A DNA stretch of 64,000 bases, taken from contig NC_071393.1 in NCBI RefSeq assembly GCF_022682495.2, positions 115,460,239 through 115,524,238 of the forward strand, written 5' to 3'. Shown here piece by piece: positions 20,501 to 32,500 of the stretch; the stretch's first letter is position 1, and each line of letters begins with the position of its first letter. The notes beneath the pieces were generated by a model that searched no databases, was not told the origin of the DNA, and was given only the letters and a program-made list of their open reading frames with translations. The stretch is from Desmodus rotundus. Its lineage: Eukaryota > Chordata > Mammalia > Chiroptera > Phyllostomidae. The position numbers and the translations under genes are program-made.

Positions 20501-23500
20501 AGCAGCAGACAGTGACTGCTCCAGGTCTGTCAAATAGATGCACAGACTTAGGCTTTTAGACTTCAAGAGAGGTCAGGCCTCAGTTTCAGAGCCTTGGCAG
20601 ATAACAGTATCTCGACAGAATTTAGTAACATCATTTGATTTTCATACACTATACTTACTTTTACTAGCACCTTTGGTAGCAAGCAATACTGGTTTTCTAT
20701 TTATGATTGTGATAAAATGCTTCCCTTTAGAGTAAAAAAGGAGGTGATTTTTTAAAAATTAAGAAATAGCACAAGTGGTATGTGGAAATGCCAAAAATAG
20801 CAGCGGCGACATACGGTAGGGTGCAGACACAGCAGAGCTCGTGAAGGTGACAGGAGAAGGGCTAACCGTGGGAAAGGGTGTTAGAGGCCTGCTGAGAGCG
20901 GACTGTAAGCTGGTGCTGGTGCAAACACTGTGGGAGACTTCCCCCGAGTTCTGCATCAGCACAAGATGTCATGGCTACGACACTGGCCGATAGAGAGGGG
21001 AGCCCAAAGGCCCATGGCCAGTGTCCAGGACATCGACTCCCGGGGCCGTCAGGGACACTGCCTTCCTCTCTCTGCCCTCCAGGGACTCCTGGAGGGCTTG
21101 GCCTCAGGCCCCCAGCTCAGCCCGGCCCCAGACCCAGCCCAGGCCCTCAGCAGCTGAGGCTGGGAAGGGAATCACCTTAATATCCACTTCAACCTCTTCC
21201 TGGGAGGACTTATCGTCACTTGTATCCACATCCCCAAAGGTGAGCGTCCCATTGCGGCCGATTTTCACCTGCTTCTTGTAGGTGTAGTAGAACTCCACAC
21301 ACTGGGCCACGGTCTTGGTCTGGATCTGGTTTGAAGCCAAAACTGAGGTCAGACTTCCTGGTTCAGCTCACCTGCCCAGGGATCCTCCAGCCTTTCCCCC
21401 ATGTCCCCATAAACACAGCAAATACTAAGCCCAATGAACCCTCAAAATATAACCACTTTCCAACACCTGTTCTCCACAAAACACAGACCAATTCAATTGA
21501 CCGATGCTTCAGCACTATTTTTTTTTTTAAAGCTAAAAAGGACAACATGAGGCCACTGGGGAAACTTGAAGATGGATTGTAGGTTGGAGAGAATTATTGT
21601 ATCAGTTTAAATTTCTTTGATGATAATGACATTGTGGTTTTATAGGAGAATATCCTTGTTTTTAGAAGATATTTGGGTCAAGTGTCATGGTGTCTGTAAC
21701 TTACTATTTAAAAGGTTTTATTTATTAATTTTTAAAGAGAGGGAAGGGAGAGAGAAAGAGAGGGAGAGAAACATAAATCGGTTGCCTCTTGTGCGCCCCC
21801 AACCAGGGATGCACAAGAGGCAACTGTGCCCTGTGCCCGGACTGGGAATAGAACCAGCAACCTTTTGGTTTGTGGGCTGACGTCCAACCCACTGAGCCAC
21901 ATTAGTCAGGACATTACTTTTAATTATTAATTAAAAGAGAGAGAGAGAGAGGCGGGGAGGGAATAGGTGCATGTTTAAGTTTATACAGAGACAGAAAGAA
22001 AACAAACATGGCAAATGTTAAAAACTGGTAAATCTGAGTGAGGGGCACATGGGGTTCACTATGCTCTTCCTTCAATTTTTCTGTAAGTTTGGAACTTTTA
22101 AAAATAAAAAGGGAAAGGGAAAAATATCCAGGCACCCTCCACCTTCAAAGCCAGGACAAACCTTGTGACATAAGACTCCCTTCATCAATTCGGACAAACA
22201 ATTTCACTCCCCTCCAGGGAGCCACAGCTGACAAGTGGGGACAGAGAAATGCCAAATTCTCAAGGGAGGCTAATAAGAAAGTCCCAGAAAACCTGAGGAG
22301 GAAGCAGGAGGCCCAAGTCTTGTTTCTAACTCTGCCACCAAATAGCTGTGTGGCCTTAGTCGAGTCTCCTCACATGTATATAGTGAGTGGGGTGAGACTG
22401 GATGATCTCCAAGGGTCTCCCAGGCTCTGTAATCCTAGCTCTGCAATCCAAGCGCTGTATTTCGCCACTGGATTTCATGTCTGGGCTACTTTCCCACACA
22501 CAGAAAATACAGAAGCTCCTTTTCTCTGCCTCTCCTCACTCCCGTGGGTTCCCAGGCTGCTCAGCCAACTGCTGGGCAGCACTGAGGTCCTGCCCACAGA
22601 GCCCGAGGGGCCGGTGAGGGTCCTCTGGGCCTGAGGAGAAAAAGACATGCTCCATCTCACAGGAACGGCCAAATCGCAGATTTACTCATTAGATTCCGTT
22701 TGCACATTTACTATGAATTCTCTCTGGTCATCTGTTTGGCTGACTAATGGTCTGTTCTCTTCGTGAAGGCATTAGAGGCACCTCAGTGCATTTCACAGGC
22801 ACGTACTTTCCAGAAATACTGCCCAATCAGGAACCCAGCAAAATGCCTGCCCTTGTCGGAGAATTCACCAGCACTCTGTCCAGTCCCCAGAGCCACCGGC
22901 TTCCTGGAAGCCGGTCCACACAGCTCTCTCTCCCACAGCTCAGATTTTGCCCCACAGGGCTGGTGGGAATGCAAGTCCTCAGATTAGCAAAGCACATTCG
23001 TCTCCCAGAAGAACACAGGGAGAGGACAAGATAAATCTGGGAAAACTAGGCTTGGGATTCCTCTGCCTGGTCAGCTGAGTTACTGGAGAGAGAGGCCCTG
23101 GGTCTGACAAGAAGGGGGCAGAGGCCCCCACCAAGGTCGGTCACACAGTCACTCGCTGGCTCTCATTTTCCCTCATCTTAGGGTGACCTCTCCTCCCCTA
23201 CACTGACTGTGGCCCTCCAAGTACCCTAGCCCCCTGGGGAATGGCTCATCTCCACCTTCAGCCTTCCTGCTCTTCTTGCTCTGCCTTAGGCAAGCCACTA
23301 TTTTAAGTTGGATGCCACTGTGTCTGATGCCCATTCAGGCCTCCCCCTGGACTAAGACCCCAGAGTGTGGCCACACTGCCTTAAAGTGAGGGAAGGGGGC
23401 TTAGAACCAAGAGGGGAAACTCCTGATCTTTTTCCTTTCTTGTTTTGTTTAGAAAGTTGTCTCTGAGGCCACTTAGTACACTGGGTTAAGTGCTGTTTAA

Positions 23501-26500
23501 GAGGGCTTGGTAAGCAACTGCAGGGCACCCCCCCAGCAGAGAGAGCCCCAATCCTGTAGGCAGCTCCTGCCCTCACTTGCCCCTGAGACAGAGCCCCAGC
23601 TCACCAGCTTCTGCACCAGGAAGAAATCCTTCTTGTAGATGGCAATGCCCTTGTTGAACAGCCTCCTCTCGGCCATCTTCCACTGGTCAGAGCCTGGGGG
23701 GTGAACAGGGAGCCGGGGTAGTGAGGTGGGTAGAACTGTGAGGATTGTGGGGGTTGGGGATCCTGACCAGCTGACAAGCGTGAGGTCACCCATCCACGGT
23801 CTTGGCAGGCTTTCAGAGCCGGCTCCACAACCTGCTCCTGCCACTTACTGGCCATGTCACTTAGCCCCTGAACCCCACTCTCCTCACTGGTGAAATGGGA
23901 GCTAATAGCAGGAGCCGCCCAGTTGCGGTGCAGACTGAATGAGATAATGCAAGTGGAACCCTCGGTGCTCTGCCTGGCACAGATGGCACGCACCACTCGC
24001 AGGGATTGACGACAGTGGCTGCTATGATTATGGCCACCTGGTCAACATCCCTCTGAAAGCACAGGCCCCAGAATGGGACATGGCACTCCGGGGGTTGTCT
24101 AAGTTCCAGGTACGTGGTGCCAGTCTGGATGGCACTGCCTGGGTTCCTGTGCCTGGTGCTGTGTCCTGGGCTTCTTTGCCCAGACAGGCTCCCGCCTGCC
24201 CACACCTTTCTCTCTTCCTCTCCAGGGCACAGGAGGCCCCTTGAGAGTCACCCCCTCTTTGGTGTCAGTTCCCTCACTCTGGCTCTGGGCCTATCCACCC
24301 CCCACCGCCCCACCCAGGGCTGTGACTCAGCACTAACTGGGCTCCACCGATGGAAGACCCCTAGAGGCTCCAAGCCCTAGGCCCACTTCCAGCCAGGCCC
24401 ACCTGTGTAGTGATAAGTTGCCAGTGGGTGGTTGTGGGGCCTCAGGGGCTTCTTCAGTAGCAGCTTATTCAGCGTTTCCTGAAAGGGAAGTGAAGAAAAG
24501 GTCAGGGCCCTGGCAAGGGTTTTCAGTGGGCAAAATTTAGAGGGCTTCCTCAGGCAGCCACAGATGGAGAAGGCCCTCAGTGACAGTTCTGTCTGAGGGT
24601 GGGGACCCACTGACCCAGAATCAGGGACTGGGGTGGATGGCAGGACCCTGTGCTGCACAGTCTGGAACTAGGGTTCCCTGGGGCCGACTCAGCTGGACCC
24701 TCCGGCCTGTCTCAAATCAGCAAGCCCGCAGGCCTGGCTCCTGGACAGCACAGGTGGGTCCACGCCAGCCTCCCTGAGGGGCCTTCCCTCCACCGGGGGC
24801 AGTGTCTCACCAGGATGTCTCCCCTGGACTCATGCAAACAGTGTAGGGCCAGCTCCTGGTTGGTGCCAGCTCCAGGGAAGATGCTGGAGCAGGCAGCTGT
24901 CAGCAGGTCTTCCACTGGATTATGGGAGCAAGGAAGGGAGCACAGGGAGGGAGAAGAGGAAATCACTGTCAGGGCTGGGCGGGCTGGGGGGTGGTTAGGA
25001 CCAGCCCACCCACCTACACAGCCACGCAGCCACCGTGTTTGCTTGCTGGCTCTCACCTTGCCTCTGCTTTTCATGGCTGCTCTCTAGGTTCTCCCAAGGC
25101 TGCCACACCAAGTCAGCCTTGTGGGGATCCGCAGCTGCCAGGGCACGATCCCTCATTAGGGGGATTTCTGCTTGGAACCGGGAGCCTACGTTGATCCGTC
25201 TGCAGGGGTGGAAAGGGCAGGAAGTGAGGCTCACCTTGTTGGGGAGTGGGACCTCGTTTTCTCCCTGGGGATGGGAGAAGATGCAGAGGGCAGCTGGCGG
25301 AGACTGAGCATGATAAGGCCTCAGCTGGGTATAAAGGGAAGCTGGCTTCTGTGAGAACAGCCTGGCAAGGGGCACCTAGTACCACCAGAAAGGCCCAGAG
25401 ATTGGACAGGGGAGAAGGAGCTCCAGGTTTACAGACAGGGAAGGGGTCTCTAGGAATACCCTTCTAATTCTCAGAGGCAAAGGCAAATCAAGCCGGTCCC
25501 TTCCTTTCCCTGTGACTTACACACAGAAATAGGGTAAGGAGAGAAAAGCCCAGGGCCGACTGCAGAAGCCCAATGAGGCCTGCTCAGCCTTCTGCAGGCC
25601 CTGTAGAGTGCTCCTCTTCTCGCAGGGCCCACCTGAATGCCCTGGATCCCACCCGGACACCCTCATACCCCGGGCCAGAGGCAGGGCTGCACTTACGGCT
25701 CGATGCTCACTGGGGTGGCTTCCCCCATCACAGAGAGGACAGGTGGGGTGACTTCAGCGCTATCTATGGGACAAAAGGCAGGTTGGTACAAGGCACCCTG
25801 CTTCCTTCAGCAAAGCCCTTTCTCCCTGACCATAGGTGGCTGCTCTACATGCCTGAGAACCACAGTGGGAACTGACACAGGTTCATCCTTGGGAATCAGG
25901 CACCTGAGTCTCGGCCCCCAGTCTGCAATAGTGACAACTGTGACTTTACCAAATATGTGGATGCCTCCACTGCTCACACCTGCTAAAAGGGGCTATTCCC
26001 ACCTATCTCCTAAGGTCAAGGTGAGGACCGAATGAAATCATGCACAAAGCCCAGCCCTGGGAGCTCCCACACTACAGCATTAACTCCAGCCTCACACTGT
26101 GGTTGCACTGGTGAAGAGGCTGAAACTTCCAGCACACCAGTGAGGTGGTGAAGGAGAACGCTGCTTCATAATTATCTTATCACTTCCTTGCTCGGTTTTC
26201 TGCCTCAGTTTCTCCTGAGCTAAACGATCAAGACACTCCCTTGCTGCAAAAACAAAATCTTTGCTGACTCTTCTCTGCAACATGAGACAAAACCTGCACC
26301 TTCAGCAGTCCCCTTCCATCTCTGCCTCCCACCGGCCTCTGGCCTGGACCCTGGATCCCAGCAGACTGCTTACATGCTGCCCCTCACTTTCCCTGCACAC
26401 ACCTACCTTCAGGCCTCTGACCCACTCGTTTCCTCTGCCTAATATATATGTCCTTCCCACCCGCTTCACAGTTTAAGCTCAGTTCTAGCCCCTCCCTCTA

Positions 26501-29500
26501 CCAAACGCTGTCTTCTCTACCCCAGGCCAGCAGAGCCTCTGCAGGTTTCGGAGCTTAGGGTCTGCTTCACTCACTGACTGCTGATGCCACACTGCCTGGG
26601 ACCTCTGCTTTTCTGTCTCCCAGGCCGCCTGGTCAACTTCCCAGTGACCCCGTATTCTCCTTAGAACAAACTATGGTGTCCCCATACATTACTGGAACCC
26701 TCACAGGACCTGATTCAAGGCTTTACACTCAAGTGCTCAATAAATACACATACACAGACAGACCTTTTCTTTGCTGCCAATTCTGGTCTCTACAGTGACT
26801 TCTTCCCGCACAACCCAGGCAGGGAGAGAACCTTCCAATCTCGGAAAGGAAGTGAGAGAGCAGACCGCCAGTCCAGGTGAGCTACTTCTCACCCACAGAC
26901 ACCAGGGGGCACCAGAGAGCTAAGCCATGAGCGAGGTCAGGATCAGAGGTTAATCTGGTGACGGCAGTGCCTCACCTTTTGCTACCTCAGGCAGTGTTTA
27001 CTCCCACTTAAACCTCTCCACCATCCTAAGAGATAACACTATCACATTTTTCAGAGGAAATGGATCCTTTTGTGGAGCGGGCAACATTTTTCAGCAATTC
27101 ATCACCCACGCAAGCCAAAATATCTGCTCTCCGCCAAAATGACCCAGGAAAAAGTATCTGCCATATAATATTAAGGACAGACGCGACGCATCAGGCATGA
27201 TGTTCAGTGCTTGACATGTGTTAATGCATTTGCATCTAACCACAACCTTGTGAGGCAGCTTTTAGGTTGAACGGTAGGAAACTGCTATTTGTGGATCTAA
27301 AAATAGTTGAAATACTGGCAATTTCATCACCAACCAAATACTACTACTATTCTCATCTAAACACTAAAGAAACTGTCGCCCAGGAAGTTTAAATGACTTG
27401 CACAGGGGATGTAACAGTGAATGGGGCAACTGAGATTTCAATCCAAGCAGGTAGGCTGGCACCCCTCCCCCACCTCTATGTGTTCTTAAACCAGGACAAC
27501 CTCCACCTCTCTTGACAAAATAGAGTGGAGCCCCATTCCTCACAGCACAGCAGCCCCCCAAGATGAATCTCATCCTTGCCCATTGCCTCCCCTGCCACAC
27601 TCCCTGCCCCACAGCCACGGAGGCAAGGGTCACTCACTAGACCGTAGCAGGGTGCGGTGGGCACTCTTTGGCGTGATGGGCGGAGGGGCCGGGATGCTGC
27701 TCGTGGACATGATGGCATTGAAATAGAGGCCAGAGCCTTCCCGCACGGGGCTGAGGATGGGAGGTGGTGTGTAGGGGGGCAGCTCAAAGCTCCGCTCAGA
27801 GGGGTGGTCGGCCAGGCGGACAGGAGAGCGCAGGTGGCTCTGGTATGGGGTGACGTTGGAGTACACTGGAGGGGCGATAAATGTGCCCGCCTTGGTGGGG
27901 ATGATCAGGGGCTCAGGCCGCGGCCGCTGCTTTGGTTTCCGCACAGAAGGTTCCCCCTCCAACTTGATATTCATGTCTTCAGCCTGGAGAAGGAAATAGA
28001 ACCAAGATGGCTCAGCCTCCTATGTCCTCAGAAACTGAAGTCTTGACCACTGCTTGCTGGTCTCACCGTTGGAACTCAGCCTACCCACCACACCCACCAA
28101 GGCCACCCACCAAGGCCAGCCTGAGACAGGGGGCCGGTCCCAAAGCCCTTCCTACTGTCTCCTCTAGGGCAGGGGTCAGCAAGCTGTTTCTGTCAAGGGC
28201 CAAACAGTAAATGCAGGCTTTGTGGACCATGTGGGGTCTCTGTCATATAGTCTTCTCCCCCAGTGCCCCTCTCCCATCTTCAAAAATAATCCTTTAAAAA
28301 TGTAAGAACCATTCTCATGCCTGAATAGTTCCTGCTGTAAAGTCTGCTATAGGGCAGAGGACCCTAGTGTCGTAGCTGAGGTCCAGGCTCTGGAGCTGGA
28401 TTGCTTGGATTGGAATCCACCTCCTTTACTTACCACTTCAATTCCTTAACCCTCTGTGTATCATCATTTTTAACATGGGGATAGTAAGTGACTACCTAAT
28501 GGGGTAGCCATGAGGACTAAATGAATTAATACATGGAAATCACTGAGAACAGCACCTGATACATAGTAATTGCTCAATAAATTCTAGCTGCTGTCACTAC
28601 TTAAACTCTAGGCTCTGCATTAGATGGAAGCCCCTACTGTGTGACAAGAACTGAGCTGGGCATGGAACCCATGTCCAACAGAACAGAACATTCCTGTCCT
28701 CGAGGAACTTTTGTTCCCTTGGGATTAGTCCTGCTATCAGAGCCCAGTCTGCTCATGTGGTCCAAGTTCAGCCCCCCTGGCTTACACTGCTCCCTGCTTG
28801 GTATGCCTCATGGGTCTGCATATTAAATAGAAGGCAGAGCTGCAAGGAACAGAGCCCGATGTGGGTGGGCAACATCCTGACCATCTCCCTGGGTGCACAG
28901 TTGGCCAACACGTGAGGTTGGCCATGTTGACTGAGCAGGCCTGGGGACAACAGGCTTTTCCCCTTCCCAGGTTCCTAGCCCACGAGGCCTTCCTGTGCAG
29001 GGCCCTGACTCCCCTTGGCTATGTCCTTTAGTCACGTGTGTCCCCCTGCTCTTCTGCAGCATCCAACAAAATGATATTGTTCGTTCTTCCTCCCTCAGAG
29101 GAATGATATGATTGAACAGGAAAAGAAATGAAGTCGAGGCAAAGGCCCCTGACCTTGCTAGATATGAAATCCAGCCTGAACTCAGATAGCTGCAATGATT
29201 TATGATTTTATAGTAAGGGAAATGGATTTAAACTATTCTGAATATTTGATAATATATTTTGTATTGATTTTAGAAAGGGGGGAAAGGGGGATGAAGGGAG
29301 GGAAGTCCTTATGTATGATACACTTCAGATACTAACCAAAGTCTATACAGATGCAACAATATGATGTGTGCGATTTGCTTCCAAACAAACCCATTGAGTG
29401 GCAGGAAGAAGTGGAGGTACACATGAAAGAAGGTTGGCTATACTCTGATGGCTAACTGTTGAGGTTCATCATACCATGCTCTGGACTTTTGTGCAAGACT

Positions 29501-32500
29501 GGAAATGTCTGTACTACAAAGAAAAATACTGAACAACTAAAACAAAAAATAAACCTCCCCCCAAAGCCTGGTGTGGGAAAAGTACTCGGAGACAGGGATC
29601 CAAATTCCAGGGCTGGGTCTGCCATTACGTGGCTGAATGACCTTAGGTACGCCTTTTCTGGATCGTCCACCTCATCTTTGAAATGGGTGTGTTGAGCTGT
29701 GTAGGTGCTCAGCCTCCTTCCTGCCCACCCCCAGGACAAGCTTCCCAGTCCTCCAGCCTCCGCAACAAACATCCCCAACCAGAGAATGAGACCCCAGAGA
29801 GCAGAGACCATGCTGCTCACGATAGTCTTGGAGCTCCCCTTCCTGTTACAGAGGACAGGCAGGCAGGCCAACTCCAGCTGAGAACAACTGAAAAAAAAAA
29901 AATCTGAACTCAATAGAAAAGCCACATTTCTGAAGGTATCAGAGAGCAAATAAATTGACAAAGAATTAAAGAGCCGAGATCCAGAAGAGGAGGAAAGTCG
30001 AAGAAGTGAACCAGCATTTGGAGTTGTGTCTTCCCTCAAGTGGCTGCCATGACTGGGAGAGGCAACTGAGAGGCTGAGAAAATGAAGAGAGCGTTGAATA
30101 AATTCAAGGACCTAGCAGAATGAATCTTGGAATTTAGTGCTTGTCAAGGAAGCTGAGCCTAGTAAACTCCCTGGCTGTGGATTGAAGCTCCAAAGGACTA
30201 TATCCTCAGAATAAAGGTGAATCAGTTGTAGACTAGTCCTCACATGGAATAATGCCCAGCTTCATCTCTACCACCATCTAATCTCTGGTAAAAGTAAAGT
30301 AATCCAGGATACCTGGTGCTCTTTGCTACCTGTGAGATGCAAAGATACATTCTTCCTGGAAGAGAAGAACATCATCCAGAGTCTTTAATTGCCTCAAAAA
30401 CTCTTCATATATAATGTCTGACATTAAAAAAAAAAAACCCAACAGATATACAAAAACCAAGATGTGGTTTCCTATGGGGATCCTATTAATGGAGTTATCA
30501 GAAATAAACTTCAAGAAAACTCGGCAATAAAATAAAAGGTAATGTTGAGAATTTCATCAAAGAATTAAAAACTGTAAAAATGAACCACATGGAAATTTGA
30601 TGACTGAAAAACAAAGTAACTAAAAATAAGAACTCAATGAATGGGCTTAACAACACATTAATAAGCACAGCTGAAGAGAACTGGTGGGCTGAAAGACAGG
30701 TCAGACTTAAAAGTAAGGAAAATGTGGAACAGTGCATGACAGACAAAATAGGGGACACAGTGGGGAGCACTAACAAACGTGCCACTAGAGTCCCAGAAAG
30801 GGAAGAGAGAGAAAACGGGGCAGAAGCAAAATTCAAGCAGCACTATAAGCTCTAAAAAGGATAATTACAAAAAAACCACACTTGGTATAATGGCAAAACT
30901 ACTGAAAGTTAATGACGAAAATTAAAAACCTTCAAAGCAACAAGATTCAAAGATACCTTACATTCGAAGGAACAACAATACGGCTTCTAGTGATTTCTCA
31001 ACACGAACTACAATGGAAGTCTGAAGACAGTGGAATGGTATCTTCAAATTTGACAAAAGAAAAAAAACTACCAACACAGAATTCTATACCTAGCAAAATT
31101 ATCTTTTCAAACTGAAGGTGAAATAAACACATTCAGACAATCCAAGAGTAATACAGTTAGCTCATCACTAAGAGACTCACACTGCAGGAAATACTAAGGA
31201 TGTTCCCCAAGCAGAGTATAAATGATCTGAGATGGCAGCCTGGCAATATGTGAAAAAATAAAAAGCAAATATTTGAGTAAATCTAAAATGAACAACTGAA
31301 CAAAAAACCCCACAATGTTATGATGTCCTGTCAATGTTAAAATATAGAGAGAATGAAAATGTATGTCAGCAATTCTACAAGTCTGGGGCTGGGGGGAAAT
31401 GGGAGTTAAGTATGTTGTAAGAACTTTGCATTGTCTAGGAAGAGGTAAAATACTAACTTATATTAGATTTCAGTAAGCCAAGAATGCACATTTCAATTTC
31501 TAGTGGCCCTTCTCAACTGGAGAATTAACCCTTAATGTTATGAGACATTCGCTGTATGTAATGAGTTAACAGTTCTCCCTGTACACCTGGAATTGTAGTA
31601 GCTATGTACAATACCATCCTCCAGAGAACTGAGAGAATAATCACTCAAATTCCCCTTCCGCAGGGCTTAATTCTCTCACAGAAATCCAGGTAACAAAGGC
31701 TGTTAGGGTAATCACTAAGAGAGTAATAAATAAATATACTATAATGAGTCAGTGAAGAAGGGAAATAAAATTACAAACACATTCGCTCCAAAGGAAAAGA
31801 AAAAAGGGGAAGGGGCACAGACAGGGCAGGATGGGATAAACAGCAAAGAGTAGATGGCAGATTCAAACTCAAGTACACCAGTAATTACATGAAATGTAAA
31901 TGGCATCAATGCTCTCGTTAAAAGACAATGGTTGCTAGAACAGATAATAACACACCCCAATTATATGCCCCTTGAAAGATACACTTCAAGTAGAAGGATA
32001 CAGAAAGGTAGAAAGTAAAAGGATAGAAGAGATACATATCCCCAACACTAACCAAAGAAAGCTAAATATCAACAAAGTAGACTTTTAAGGCAAAAAGATT
32101 ACTGAAGATAAAAAGAAACATTTCATAGTGGTACAGTGTCTAATCTAGTTCTAAATGAATATGCAACTAATAACATTGCATCAAAACGTGTTACACATTT
32201 ACTGACAGAACTAAAAGACATGGAAAAAAATCTCAATCCCAGTGGGGGGTTTCAGCATGCATGTCTGTTCCACAGAACAAGCAAACATCTCTACCTCTCA
32301 GTGCCTAATACAGGGCTCGACCCACATTAGAGGCCCAGTCAAAATTTGGTGGCCTGAAATGAACGAGATTCATGCATCCTAGATTTTTCCTAGACAGCCT
32401 CAATTTCATGTATAAAACTGTCTCATCCCCCACAGTGCATTTGGCCAGTTTAGTTTGGAAATTCTGTCCTTTCCCCATAAGGTAGCAGCCCCCAAAAGCG

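Larger units (their letters stand above)
21326..23604 (-). other. MIDEAS: MIDEAS intron with SINE, L1 and MIR remnants
   Basis: It holds the Ves SINE at 21714-21910, an L1 3' end at 21980-22125 and a MIR-like stretch near 22310-22450 (GTGTGGCCTTAG; TGGATGATCTCCAAGG). The remainder, 22450-23600, shows nothing I recognise. Confidence 0.7.
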
